Below, one piece after another: positions 35,797-44,924 of a stretch of 64,000 bases of DNA. This DNA comes from Streptomyces lincolnensis. Its GTDB lineage: Bacteria > Actinomycetota > Actinomycetes > Streptomycetales > Streptomycetaceae. The stretch lies in the NCBI RefSeq assembly GCF_021173675.1, contig NZ_JAIHON010000005.1, positions 620,001 to 684,000 on the forward strand, read 5' to 3'. Every line of letters starts with the position of its first letter. The first letter of the stretch is position 1. Made by a program: the position numbers and the translations under genes. The notes beneath the pieces are model-generated. The model was not told the DNA's origin. It saw only the letters and a program-made list of their open reading frames with translations, and ran no database searches.

Positions 35797-36282
35797 TTAC
35801 TGCTGGGGGTGGTGGGGCGGGATCGGGGGGAGGTCGCCCGTGGACTCGTAGGCGGCGAGCATGTCGATGCGGCGGATGTGGCGGTCGTCGCCGGAGAAGG
35901 GGGTGTCGAGGAAGGTCTCGACGAACCTGGTCGCCTCGTCCTGGGTGTGCATGCGGGCGCCGACCGCGATGACGTTGGCGTTGTTGTGCTGGCGGCCGAG
36001 GGAGGCGGTCTCCTCGCTCCAGGCGAGGGCCGCGCGGACGCCCTTCACCTTGTTCGCGGCGATCTGCTCGCCGTTGCCGGAGCCGCCGATCACGATGCCG
36101 AGGGAGTCCGGGTCGGCGGCCGTGCGCTCGGCGGCGCGGAGGCAGAAGGGCGGGTAGTCGTCCTGGGCGTCGTAGATGTGGGGGCCGCAGTCGACGGGGT
36201 CGTGACCGGCCGCCTTGAGCCAGTCGACGAGGTGGTTCTTGAGTTCGAAGCCCGCATGGTCGGAGCCGAGATACACGCGCAT
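35797..36282 (-). CDS. rpiB: Ribose-5-phosphate isomerase B
   Basis: 161 residues. The N-terminal 'VYLGSDHAGFELK' and 'GGSGNGEQIAANKVKGVRAAL' regions are family signatures; the usual active-site cysteine region reads GGSGNG, as in the actinobacterial branch in which another residue takes the role. It interconverts ribose 5-phosphate and ribulose 5-phosphate in the pentose phosphate pathway. The C-terminus ends in a Pro/His tail. It is monocistronic; the divergent amino-acid permease starts 215 bases away. Confidence 0.94.
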   Translation of the reverse strand: MRVYLGSDHAGFELKNHLVDWLKAAGHDPVDCGPHIYDAQDDYPPFCLRAAERTAADPDSLGIVIGGSGNGEQIAANKVKGVRAALAWSEETASLGRQHNNANVIAVGARMHTQDEATRFVETFLDTPFSGDDRHIRRIDMLAAYESTGDLPPIPPHHPQQ

Positions 36283-36497
36283 GGGATGAGTGTGACACGC
36301 GTGTTTCCGGGCAGCAGCCTCGGGGGCCGACCCGGAAAACTGTGGGCAACACCACGAAACCTCAGGAAAAGCTCAAGTAACGATCTGGATTCAAAGGTTC
36401 AAGAATTCCTTTACCTCGGATTCACTGGACCGATTCGTACGCCCCGTGCTCCGCTCGTGCGGGGAAGAGCTCAACCGGCGCAAAGGAAATCCGTCCT

Positions 36498-37961
36498 ATG
36501 ACCTCGCAGCCGACCCTCCCCAAGGCTGGTCACACCCCCGGAGACCCCGGTGAACCCGGCGGTGGCCTCCAGGCAGGACTCAAGAACCGTCACCTCTCGA
36601 TGATCGCCATCGGCGGCGTCATCGGGGCCGGGCTGTTCGTCGGATCCAGCTCCGGTATCGCCACCGCGGGACCCGGCATCCTGCTGTCGTACGCACTCGT
36701 CGGCACGCTCGTGGTGCTGGTGATGCGGATGCTCGGTGAGATGTCCGCGGCGAATCCGACGTCGGGTTCGTTCTCCGCGCACGCCGACCGGGCGCTCGGG
36801 CCCTGGGCCGGGTTCTCCATCGGCTGGCTGTACTGGTTCTTCTGGGTGGTGGTACTGGCGGTCGAGGCGACCGCCGGTGCGGTGATCCTGGAGGGCTGGA
36901 TACCGGCGGTGCCGCAGTGGGCGTGGGCGCTGATCGTGATGGTCGTACTGACCGCCACCAACCTCGTCTCGGTGGGCTCCTACGGCGAGTTCGAGTTCTG
37001 GTTCGCCGGTATCAAGGTCGTCGCGATCGCCGCGTTCATCGTCATCGGCGGGCTGGCCGTGTTCGGGCTGCTGCCGGGTGTCGACAGTGACCAGGCCGGG
37101 CTGAGCAACCTCACCGAGCACGGCGGATTCCTGCCCCACGGTGCCGGAGCGATCCTCACCGGTGTGCTGCTCGTCGTCTTCTCCTTCATGGGCAGCGAGA
37201 TCGCCACCCTCGCGGCCGGCGAGTCGGAGAACCCGCAGCAGGCCGTCACCAAGGCCACCAACAGCATCATCTGGCGCGTCGCCGTCTTCTACCTCGGCTC
37301 GATCTTCGTCGTGGTCACCCTGCTGCCCTGGGACAGCAAGTCCATCACCGACGACGGCTCCTACGTCGCGGCACTCGACTCCCTCGGTATCGCGCACGCC
37401 GGTCAGATCATGAACTTCATCGTGCTGACCTCGGTGCTGTCCTGTCTGAACTCCGGCCTCTACACGGCCTCCCGCATGGCCTTCTCGCTCGGCCAGCGCG
37501 GCGACGCGCCCAAGGCCTTCGCCCGGACCAACAGCCGGGGCGTGCCGATGGCGGCGATCCTCGCGTCCGTGGTGTTCGGCTTCGTCGCGGTGTTCTTCAA
37601 CTACCTGTCCCCGGACACGGTCTTCCTCTTCCTCGTCAACTCCTCCGGTGCGGTCGCCCTGTTCGTCTGGCTGGTCATCTGCTTCTCGCAGCTGCGGATG
37701 CGGAAGATCATCCAGGCCGAGGCGCCGGAGAAGCTCGTCGTGAAGATGTGGCTGTACCCCTACCTGACCTGGGCGACGGCCGCGCTGATCATCTTCGTCC
37801 TGGGCTACATGCTGACCGACACCGAGCACGACGGGCGCACGACCGTGCTGCTGTCCCTGCTCGTCGCGGCGATCGTGCTCCTCATCGCCTACCTGAAGGA
37901 GAAGGCCAAGGGCGGCGCGCAGAAGCTGGACGACGGCGAGCGCGAGACCAGCAAGGTCTGA
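36498..37961 (+). CDS. Amino-acid permease, APC superfamily (GabP/AnsP type)
   Basis: 487 residues from the ATG at 36498 with AAGGAA 8 bases upstream. About twelve membrane helices; the first contains the substrate motif 'GGVIGAGLFVGSSSGIATAGP'. The 'VMRMLGEMSAANPTSGSFSAHA' region follows. The C-terminus is cytoplasmic and charged. It resembles proton-coupled amino-acid/GABA permeases; the substrate is not determinable. A paralogue lies at 43542-44924. It ends at a strong terminator shared with the kinase gene. Confidence 0.92.
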   Translation: MTSQPTLPKAGHTPGDPGEPGGGLQAGLKNRHLSMIAIGGVIGAGLFVGSSSGIATAGPGILLSYALVGTLVVLVMRMLGEMSAANPTSGSFSAHADRALGPWAGFSIGWLYWFFWVVVLAVEATAGAVILEGWIPAVPQWAWALIVMVVLTATNLVSVGSYGEFEFWFAGIKVVAIAAFIVIGGLAVFGLLPGVDSDQAGLSNLTEHGGFLPHGAGAILTGVLLVVFSFMGSEIATLAAGESENPQQAVTKATNSIIWRVAVFYLGSIFVVVTLLPWDSKSITDDGSYVAALDSLGIAHAGQIMNFIVLTSVLSCLNSGLYTASRMAFSLGQRGDAPKAFARTNSRGVPMAAILASVVFGFVAVFFNYLSPDTVFLFLVNSSGAVALFVWLVICFSQLRMRKIIQAEAPEKLVVKMWLYPYLTWATAALIIFVLGYMLTDTEHDGRTTVLLSLLVAAIVLLIAYLKEKAKGGAQKLDDGERETSKV

Positions 37962-37996
37962 GCGGGCGGCTCACCCATCCTTCTTGTTCTTTCCCT

Positions 37997-38026
37997 CGGC
38001 GGGGCCCTGTGTGCGGGGCCCCGCCG
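37997..38026. terminator. Bidirectional terminator between permease and kinase genes
   Basis: 11-bp perfect stem CGGCGGGGCCC / GGGCCCCGCCG with an 8-base loop, between convergent genes. Confidence 0.8.
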
Positions 38027-38032
38027 TGCTGT

Positions 38033-40378
38033 TCAGAGCACCGTGAAGCTGTCCCTGACCTCGCCGTAGGTCTTGAGTGCCTGTTCCTCCACGTCCGGCT
38101 GGTACCAGGTGTTGATCTGGTACGACTTGCCGTTCTCGTTGAAGCCGAGCAACTGCGCGTGCCAGGCGACTCCCTTGAGCGTGAAGGTGTACTCCCATAC
38201 GACGGCCTCCTGGCCGCGGAACGTCGTCCTCTCCAGGCGGATCTTCCGGTAGTCCTGGCCCTGGCGGGCGTTCTGCTCCGAGGTCTCCCAGGTCTCCATC
38301 AGGTCGCCGCGGGCGAGGGCGGACTTGGCGGCGAGTTCCTGTTTGCCGTCCGGGGAGGTGTAGTGCACCTCCGCCCCCGTCTTCACGTCCCGGCGCCAGC
38401 CCTCGGGGGTCGTCCACGCGAACCCGCCCGCCTCCCGGTGCGCGCCCGGCGGCAGGCTCTGCGGCCGTGACGTGCCCTCCACCGTGGGCGACGGACTGCC
38501 GCCGGTGGCGGAGGACACCGGCTGCGAGGCCGACGGCGAGGATCCCGCCCTGGTGTCGTCCGGCGACCCGGCCGTCGCCGCCAGCACGATCGCGACGACG
38601 GCACCCGCGGTGACCACGCCCACGGCCGCTATGAGAGCCGTCCGGCGCGTACCCCTCCGCGGGGTGCCGGCCGGCACGGCGGGGCCGGGGAGTTCGCCTG
38701 AGGGCGGGTTCAGGGGATGGGGGCCCAGGGAGAACGGGGCGTCGGGGGTGCGGCCGGGGGTGGGCGTGAGTGCCGGGACGGGCGCTGGGCGGCTCTCGGT
38801 CTCCGCCTCCGCGCGGGTCAACGAGACGCCGGTACCCGTGCCCGGCGCGGTGCGCTCAGAAGTGCCCGACGGGATCTGGGAACGGGTCTCCGAACGCCCC
38901 TCCGAGACCGCCTCGGTGGATGCGTTCAGGGGGTGCGCCGACAGGGGTGAAGGCTCGGCGAGAGGGGTGGAGGGCGCCGGGGGCGGGTCCAGGTCCGGTC
39001 GCGGGTCCGGTCGCGGGTCCGGTATCGCGTCCTGGATGGGCTCCGCTTCTGGTTCCGGCTGAGACTCGGGCTCGGGCTCCGGTGCCGGCCCCCTCAGGTC
39101 GCGCGGCACGCGGAGGGAACGGGTGTCGCCGGACGTCGGTGCGGTTGCCTCCGGCGGCTCCGGTGATGTCGACGGCTCGGGCGACTCGGGGGAGGCGGAC
39201 GCGCCGGCCGACTCGAACGACTCGGGCGGATCCTGCGGACCCCTCGCGTGGGCTGCCCACGGCGCGGCGGACTCCTCCGGCGTGGCGGATGCCTCCGGTA
39301 CACCCGTCGGGGCCGCCGGGCCTGCTTCCGGAACAGCGGTCCCCGGAGCTCCCGTCTCGGAAACCCTCCCCTCCGCAGAACCGGAACCAGAACCAGGAGC
39401 AAGACCAGGACCAGGACCAGAACCTGCGCGTTCCTCCCCCGGCCCCGCTTCCACCCCTCCCCCCACCTGGACCGTCGGTGTCGGCGCCGGATACGCGAGC
39501 GGCCGTAGGGACGCCTCCAGGTCGGACAGGCCGGGGCGGACCTCGGGGTCCTTCTCCAGGAGGGCGGCGAGGATGTCGCGGAGGGGGCCGGTGGTGGTGG
39601 GGAGTTCGGGCTCCTCGTAGAGGACGGCGTGGAGGGTGGCGAGGGTGGTGTCGCGGGAGAACGGGGACCGGCCGTTGAGGGCCGCGCAGAGTGTCGCGCC
39701 GAGGGACCACACGTCGGACGGCGGGCCCTGGGGGCGGCCGGAGACCCGCTCGGGGGCCATGTAGTCGGGCGAGCCGACGAGCATGCCGACCATGGTGAGC
39801 GCCTTGGCGTCCTGCATCGCGGCGATGCCGAAGTCGGTGAGGACGATACGGCGGCCGCCGTTCTCCACCAGGACGTTCCCGGGTTTGATGTCGCGGTGCA
39901 GGACCCCGCGGGCATGCACTTGGCGCAGTGCCTCCACGAGGCCGAGTCCGAGGTGTGCGGTCTCCCGCGGGCCGAGGGGGCCGTCCTCCGCCATGATGCG
40001 TTCGAGGGAGCGGCCGGAGACCAACTCCATGACGATCCACAGGCGTTCGCCCTCGTCCACGACGTCGTAGATGCGCACGACGTTCGGGTGGTCGATGCGG
40101 GCCGTCGCCCTGGCCTCGCGCAGGGTGCGTTCGCGGCGGGTGCGGGCGTCCTCGGCGTCGAGGCCGTCTATGCGCATCTCCTTGACGGCGACCTGCCGGT
40201 CGAGTATCTCGTCGGCGGCACGCCACACCCGCCCCATTCCCCCCTGGCCGATACTTTCGACCAGGCGATAGCGTCCCGTCACCAGGAGTCCCGGCACTCC
40301 GCCGCTCCTCGTGTTCCCCCCGACTCCCGCGTTTCCCGCGTTCCCCGTGTTTCCCACGCCTTCCCTATTCCCCGGCAA
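38033..40378 (-). CDS. Membrane Ser/Thr protein kinase (PknB-like)
   Basis: 781 residues from a TTG with GAGGGGGG upstream; a GTG seven codons later is an alternative. The N-terminal 30 residues are Gly/Asn repeats. The kinase domain (about 37-297) is intact: 'GQGGMGRVW' loop, K66 in 'VAVKEM', HRD 161-163 ('HRDIKPGN'), DFG 182-184. A Pro/Ser/Glu/Thr-rich linker of about 280 residues (roughly 305-580) follows, then one membrane helix (near 590-612, 'TALIAAVGVVTAGAVVAIVLAA') and an extracellular domain of about 150 residues without PASTA repeats ('GGFAWTTPEGWRRDV...'). It probably senses an external cue. It is divergent from the LPRTG surface-protein gene across 135 bases. Confidence 0.92.
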   Translation of the reverse strand: MPGNREGVGNTGNAGNAGVGGNTRSGGVPGLLVTGRYRLVESIGQGGMGRVWRAADEILDRQVAVKEMRIDGLDAEDARTRRERTLREARATARIDHPNVVRIYDVVDEGERLWIVMELVSGRSLERIMAEDGPLGPRETAHLGLGLVEALRQVHARGVLHRDIKPGNVLVENGGRRIVLTDFGIAAMQDAKALTMVGMLVGSPDYMAPERVSGRPQGPPSDVWSLGATLCAALNGRSPFSRDTTLATLHAVLYEEPELPTTTGPLRDILAALLEKDPEVRPGLSDLEASLRPLAYPAPTPTVQVGGGVEAGPGEERAGSGPGPGLAPGSGSGSAEGRVSETGAPGTAVPEAGPAAPTGVPEASATPEESAAPWAAHARGPQDPPESFESAGASASPESPEPSTSPEPPEATAPTSGDTRSLRVPRDLRGPAPEPEPESQPEPEAEPIQDAIPDPRPDPRPDLDPPPAPSTPLAEPSPLSAHPLNASTEAVSEGRSETRSQIPSGTSERTAPGTGTGVSLTRAEAETESRPAPVPALTPTPGRTPDAPFSLGPHPLNPPSGELPGPAVPAGTPRRGTRRTALIAAVGVVTAGAVVAIVLAATAGSPDDTRAGSSPSASQPVSSATGGSPSPTVEGTSRPQSLPPGAHREAGGFAWTTPEGWRRDVKTGAEVHYTSPDGKQELAAKSALARGDLMETWETSEQNARQGQDYRKIRLERTTFRGQEAVVWEYTFTLKGVAWHAQLLGFNENGKSYQINTWYQPDVEEQALKTYGEVRDSFTVL

Positions 40379-40513
40379 TCCGCTGCACCCCCCTCAATGC
40401 CTTCCCGATTGAAACACAATGGTCACACTTCGCGCCGTACCAGCATAGTGCGGAGAAATCTTGTGGTACCTCTTCAAGTACTGCGAATTCAGGCGCAGCC
40501 AAGGGGGACGAAC

Positions 40514-41257
40514 ATGAGTTCTCGTCGTACGACGACCATCGCGGGATCGCTGGTCACCGCATCCTTTTCGGCGGTGATGATCCTTTCCTTCACCGCCAGC
40601 GCGGCTGACGAGGGGCCCGGGAGCAGCAAGGGGGGAAAGGCCGTTGACGAGGCACCCGCAGGCGTGAAGCTGACCACGCTGCTGCCCGAGAAGATCTCGG
40701 TGGACAACAGCTCGGAAGAAACCGATATCACCGCCACGGTGAAGAACGAGGGGACCAAGGACAGCGGAAAGATCAGGCTCTTGGTCGTCGGTTTCGACGG
40801 CCTCACGGTCAAGAATGTTCAAGGCTGCTCTCCGATTGACAAAAAGGATCTGCCGGAGGGCTCGAACAGCGGTTTCGCCTGCCCCATCGACAATCTCGCC
40901 GCCGGTGCTTCGAAGTCGTACGCCGTGGATGCGACCTACGACCTGGGCAAGACCGGAAAGATCTGTCTGCCGGTGCAGACCAGCGACGGAAAGAAGACGT
41001 TCTGGCAGCAGGGTCCGGTTCCGTTCGGTACGACGAACCCGTCGCCGAACGCCCCCGCCACCCCGCTGCTGCTCGGCACCGACAACAAGCCGGTGGCCCC
41101 GGGCGGCGACGCACCGGGCGACACCAAGGAACTCCCCAGGACCGGTCCGGTGCGTGACGTCCTGCCGCTCGGTGCGGCGGGCGCGGCGCTGATGGCCGCG
41201 GGAGCGGCCGGTCTGTGGTGGTCGCAGCGGCGACCGGCCACCCGGCCGGAGGGCTGA
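40514..41257 (+). CDS. Secreted protein with LPRTG sorting signal
   Basis: 247 residues with GGGGGA before the ATG. A signal peptide runs to about residue 30 (ASA/ADEG). The mature part is a beta-rich domain with Asn/Asp/Lys-rich strands and three cysteines (C105, C123, C151). A Pro/Ala-rich spacer leads to LPRTG (207-211), a hydrophobic helix (LPLGAAGAALMAAGAAGLWW) and a basic tail. This is a sortase cell-wall anchoring signal. Most streptomycete sortase E substrates carry LAxTG, so LPxTG is less common. No sortase gene is in the window. The stop is followed by a perfect 21-bp inverted repeat. Confidence 0.85.
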   Translation: MSSRRTTTIAGSLVTASFSAVMILSFTASAADEGPGSSKGGKAVDEAPAGVKLTTLLPEKISVDNSSEETDITATVKNEGTKDSGKIRLLVVGFDGLTVKNVQGCSPIDKKDLPEGSNSGFACPIDNLAAGASKSYAVDATYDLGKTGKICLPVQTSDGKKTFWQQGPVPFGTTNPSPNAPATPLLLGTDNKPVAPGGDAPGDTKELPRTGPVRDVLPLGAAGAALMAAGAAGLWWSQRRPATRPEG

Positions 41258-41293
41258 CCCGCACAGAAGGAAACCGCTGGAGGAACCCACTGA

Positions 41294-41342
41294 AGGATGG
41301 GTGCATAACCTGACGGCAGTTGTCAGGTTATGCACCCATCCT
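41294..41342. promoter_or_regulatory. Perfect 21-bp inverted repeat before the FAD-oxidoreductase gene
   Basis: Arms 41294-41314 and 41322-41342 are exactly complementary, with a 7-base loop. The right arm ends 7 bases before the ATG at 41350 and covers the place where a ribosome site should be. It may terminate the upstream LPRTG gene, act as an operator, or both. Confidence 0.75.
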
Positions 41343-41349
41343 CGGCCGC

Positions 41350-42675
41350 ATGAACACCTCTACCGACTTCGCCGACCTGCACGTCCTCCGCCCCGGCGAC
41401 CCCCGCTACGACGACGAACTCGCCGGATTCCAGACGGGTTTCGTCCGGCGCCCCGAGCTGGTGGTCGCCGCACGCTCCGCCGACGACGTGGTCACCGCGG
41501 TGCGGTACGCGGCCGCGTGGAACCTGCCGATCGACGTCCAGGCCACCGGGCACGGCCTGCCCGGCGGGCCGGAGGGCGGCGTACTGATCACGACCGGGCG
41601 CATGGACGGCGTCCACGTCGACCCCGAGGCCCGCACCGCCCGCGTCCGGGCGGGCGTCCGCTGGGGCAAGGTGGTGGCGGCCGCCGCACCGCACGGACTG
41701 GCCCCGCTCAACGGCTCGGCCCCGTCCGTCGGCGCCGTCTCGTACACGCTCGGCGGTGGACTCGGCATCCTGGCCCGGGAGTTCGGCTATGCGGCCGACC
41801 ATGTACGCGCCCTCGACGTCGTCACCGCCGACGGCCGGCCACGCCACGTGACCCTCGACTCGGACCCCGAGCTGTACTGGGCGCTCCTCGGCGGCGGTCA
41901 CGGCCTCGGTGTCGTCACGGAACTGGAGATCGGCCTGGTCCCCGTGCGGCGGCTGTTCGGCGGCTCGCTCGCGTTCGACGGCCGCCAGGTCGACCCGGCG
42001 GCCGTGCTGCGGGCGTACGAGGAGTGGACGCGGACCGTGCCGGAGGGGCTGACCTCGTCCTTCGCCGCCGTACCGTATCCGGACCTCCCGGCGCTGCCGC
42101 CGCGACTGCGGGGGCGGTACGTCGTCTCCGTGCGGGTGGCGTACACCGGGACCGACGGGGAGCGGCTGGTCGCCCCGCTGCGGGAGGTGAGGCCGGCGCT
42201 CGCCGACTCGCTGCGGGAGATGCCGTACTCCGAGAGCCACACCATCCACAGCGACCCGGATGTCCCGCACGCGTACTACGGGGACAGCGCGGTGCTGGGC
42301 GAGCTGGACGTCGCGGCGGCGGGCGAGCTGCTCGCCCGTACCGGTCCGGACGCCGGGGCCATGGTCGTCGTACAGCTCCATCATCTGGGCGGGGCGCTGG
42401 CGCGGCCCGCGCCGAACTCGGTGCCGTATCGCGAAGGGCGTTTCCTGGTACGGCTGTTGGCCGTGGGCGGGCGGGAGGCGGCTCGTGCGCTGCTCGATCC
42501 GGCCTTCGCGCCCTTCGGGCCGGACACGCTGGGCCGGTCGGTCAACTTCGCGTTCGGAGCGGGTGATCGGGCCGAGGGGCTGTACGACGACGAAACGCGG
42601 AAGAGGCTCGCCGGGGTGAAGTCGTGGTACGACCCGGCGAACCTCTTCCGCGGGAACGGCTCGCTCAGCGCTTGA
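41350..42675 (+). CDS. FAD-binding oxidoreductase, berberine-bridge/6-hydroxynicotine-oxidase family
   Basis: 441 residues from the ATG at 41350; no ribosome site is visible, because the region is taken up by the inverted repeat. The PCMH-type FAD domain covers residues 30-205: 'PELVVAARSADDVVTAVRYAA', 'QATGHGLPGG' with H68 as the probable covalent-flavin histidine, and 'VSYTLGGGLGILAREFGYAADHV'. The second flavin-linking cysteine of bicovalent enzymes is not seen. The C-terminal BBE-type strand ends 'SWYDPANLFRGN'. It oxidises an unknown small molecule using O2. The last 11 bases overlap the convergent bioY gene. Confidence 0.9.
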   Translation: MNTSTDFADLHVLRPGDPRYDDELAGFQTGFVRRPELVVAARSADDVVTAVRYAAAWNLPIDVQATGHGLPGGPEGGVLITTGRMDGVHVDPEARTARVRAGVRWGKVVAAAAPHGLAPLNGSAPSVGAVSYTLGGGLGILAREFGYAADHVRALDVVTADGRPRHVTLDSDPELYWALLGGGHGLGVVTELEIGLVPVRRLFGGSLAFDGRQVDPAAVLRAYEEWTRTVPEGLTSSFAAVPYPDLPALPPRLRGRYVVSVRVAYTGTDGERLVAPLREVRPALADSLREMPYSESHTIHSDPDVPHAYYGDSAVLGELDVAAAGELLARTGPDAGAMVVVQLHHLGGALARPAPNSVPYREGRFLVRLLAVGGREAARALLDPAFAPFGPDTLGRSVNFAFGAGDRAEGLYDDETRKRLAGVKSWYDPANLFRGNGSLSA

Positions 42676-43240
42676 GGAGCTTCCAGGCGGTGGGCAGCAG
42701 GCCCATCGCCAGGGCGGCCTTGACGGCGTCGCCGATCAGGAACGGGGTGAGGCCGGCCGCGATCGCGGCGGACAGGGACATGTCGGCGGCGTAGGCCAGG
42801 TACGGGACGCCGACGGCGTAGATGACCGCCTCGCCCAGCAGCATCGCGCCCGCCGTGCGGAGCATCGAGCGGTCGGCGCCGCGGCGGGCCAGGGCGCCCA
42901 CGGCGGCGGAGGCGAGGATCATGCCGAGGATGTAGCCGAAGGAGACGGAGATCCCGGAGGTGCCGTTCGCGAACCACGGCACCCCGGCGAGACCGGCCAT
43001 CGCGTAGACGGCGAGCGCGGCGACCCCGCGGCGGGCGCCGAGGCTGGTGCCGACCAGCAGCGCGGCGAAGGTCTGGCCGGTCACCGGCACCGGGGAGCCC
43101 GGCACGGGCACCGCGATCTGCGCGGCGAGGCCGGTGAGCGCGGCGCCACCCATGACGAGCGCGACGTCCCGGACACGGGAGGCGGGCAGCAGGTCGGCGA
43201 GGACCTGGCCGGTGCGGGCGGGGGCGACGGCGGTGGTCAT
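42665..43240 (-). CDS. bioY: BioY biotin transporter, substrate-binding membrane subunit
   Basis: 191 residues, about six membrane helices. The BioY signatures 'QIAVPVPGSPVPVTGQTFAALLVGTSLG' and 'AGLAGVPWFANGTSG...SFGYILGMI' are clear. BioY captures biotin and may work alone or with a shared ECF energising module; no EcfA or EcfT gene lies nearby. Its 3' end overlaps the convergent oxidoreductase by 11 bases. Confidence 0.94.
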   Translation of the reverse strand: MTTAVAPARTGQVLADLLPASRVRDVALVMGGAALTGLAAQIAVPVPGSPVPVTGQTFAALLVGTSLGARRGVAALAVYAMAGLAGVPWFANGTSGISVSFGYILGMILASAAVGALARRGADRSMLRTAGAMLLGEAVIYAVGVPYLAYAADMSLSAAIAAGLTPFLIGDAVKAALAMGLLPTAWKLLKR

Positions 43241-43541
43241 GAGGTCTCCGCGAGGGTGTGAGCGGCAAGGGACACCGAGACGCTACCCCGGGGCCCTTGA
43301 CGCGGACACCGTCACCGCCCGACAAAGCGGGGAACGGCGGCTTGGTGGGCTCCGGACAAAGAATGCGGGTTACACGCGGTACGGCGTGACGCCGGTCACT
43401 GAGGTGGGGTGGCGCAGGCTACGGGGAGGCCGTCGGGGGCATCTGTAAGGTTCCGCCAATTCGCCCGAGCGACCGGTGCGCGTCCGGCGCCGTAGACTGT
43501 GGGCGTTTTTGCCCTTCTCACGCATTGGACGAGCCGCGCCC

Positions 43542-44924
43542 ATGCCCAGCACCACCGTCAGCACTCCGCGCGAGTCCGACGCCTCGCTCTCCCACGGTCT
43601 CAAGCAGCGCCACCTGTCGATGATCGCCCTCGGCGGGGTCATCGGCGCCGGACTGTTCGTCGGCTCCGGCGCCGGTATCGCGGCCGCCGGTCCGTCGATC
43701 GTGATCGCCTACGTCCTGTCCGGCCTCCTCGTGATGCTGGTGATGCGGATGCTCGGCGAGATGTCGGCCGCGTATCCGTCCTCCGGTTCCTTCTCCGCGC
43801 ACGCCGAGCGCGCGATCGGGCCCTGGGCGGGCTTCACCGCCGGCTGGTCCTTCTGGGTCCTGCTCTGCACGGCCGTCGGCCTCGAAGGGATCGGCGCGGC
43901 GAAGATCGTGACCGGCTGGCTGCCGGGGACGCCCGAGTGGGCCTGGGTGGCGCTGTTCATGCTGCTGTTCTGCGGGGCGAACCTCGCCGCGGTGAAGAAC
44001 TTCGGCGAGTTCGAGTTCTGGTTCGCGGCCCTGAAGGTCGGGGCGATCTCGCTGTTCCTGGTGCTCGGCGTACTCGCGATCGCCGGGATCCTGCCCGGCA
44101 CGGACGCCCCGGGCACCGCCCACCTGGCCGACTTCCTGCCCAACGGCACGGACGGTCTGCTCGTCGGCCTCCTCGCCTCCGTCTTCGCCTACGGCGGGCT
44201 GGAGACCGTCACCATCGCGGCGGCCGAGTCCGAGGATCCGGTGCGGGGTGTGGCGGGCGCGGTCCGCACCGCGATGTGGCGCATCGCCCTCTTCTACATC
44301 GGCTCCATGGCCGTCATCGTGACCCTCGTCCCCTGGGACTCCCCGGCCGTCGTCTCCAAGGGCCCCTACGTCGCCGCGCTCGACTCCCTCGGCATCCCGG
44401 GGGCGGGTCAGCTGATGAACGTGGTGGTCCTGGTCGCGTTGTTGAGCGCCATGAACGCCAACATCTACGGTGCCTCGCGCATCGCCTACTCCCTGGTCGC
44501 CCGGGGGCAGGGCCCCAAGGTCCTGGGCCAGGTCTCCGGCGGGGTGCCGCGGTTCGCCGTGCTGGCGTCCAGCGTCTTCGGTTTCGTGTGCGTCGTCCTC
44601 AGCTACTGGCGTCCCGACGACGTCTTCCCCTGGCTCCTCAACATGATCGGCGCGGTCATCCTCGTCGTCTGGTTCTTCATCGCCGTCTCCCAGCTGCGGC
44701 TGCGGCGCCGGCTGGAACGGGAGGCGCCGGAGCGGCTCGCGGTGCGGATGTGGGCGTTTCCCGTGCTGACGTGGGTGGCGATGGCGGGGATGGTCGCGGT
44801 GTTCGTGCTGATGGCCCGGGAGCCGGGGACTCGGGTGCAGTTGTATTGGACCGGGGGGATGACGGCGGTGCTGGCGGGGGTGGGGTACGGGTGGCAGCGG
44901 GCCCGGGAGGCCGCGGGGAGTTGA
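43542..44924 (+). CDS. Amino-acid permease, APC superfamily, second copy
   Basis: 460 residues from the ATG at 43542; the frame is open further upstream but that stretch is Arg-rich shadow. About twelve membrane helices, with 'HLSMIALGGVIGAGLFVGSGAGIAAAGP'-type helix 1 close to that of the permease at 36498-37961, so the two are paralogues 7 kb apart. The C-terminal third differs more. Substrate unknown. A -10-like TAGACT lies about 46 bases upstream. The stop codon (44922-44924) abuts the stop of the convergent STAND NTPase gene inside the palindrome TGATCA. Confidence 0.91.
   Translation: MPSTTVSTPRESDASLSHGLKQRHLSMIALGGVIGAGLFVGSGAGIAAAGPSIVIAYVLSGLLVMLVMRMLGEMSAAYPSSGSFSAHAERAIGPWAGFTAGWSFWVLLCTAVGLEGIGAAKIVTGWLPGTPEWAWVALFMLLFCGANLAAVKNFGEFEFWFAALKVGAISLFLVLGVLAIAGILPGTDAPGTAHLADFLPNGTDGLLVGLLASVFAYGGLETVTIAAAESEDPVRGVAGAVRTAMWRIALFYIGSMAVIVTLVPWDSPAVVSKGPYVAALDSLGIPGAGQLMNVVVLVALLSAMNANIYGASRIAYSLVARGQGPKVLGQVSGGVPRFAVLASSVFGFVCVVLSYWRPDDVFPWLLNMIGAVILVVWFFIAVSQLRLRRRLEREAPERLAVRMWAFPVLTWVAMAGMVAVFVLMAREPGTRVQLYWTGGMTAVLAGVGYGWQRAREAAGS

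Noticed and set aside
37748..38470. Plus-strand open frame after the permease gene
   Set aside because: It overlaps the permease end, the terminator and the kinase antisense strand, and has no recognisable domain.
38472..39678. Several Pro/Ser/Arg-rich open frames opposite the kinase linker
   Set aside because: The low-complexity linker leaves many frames open on both strands; only the kinase frame continues from a real domain into a membrane helix.
42665..43240. bioY as part of a local ECF transporter operon
   Set aside because: No EcfA ATPase or EcfT gene lies next to it on the same strand.
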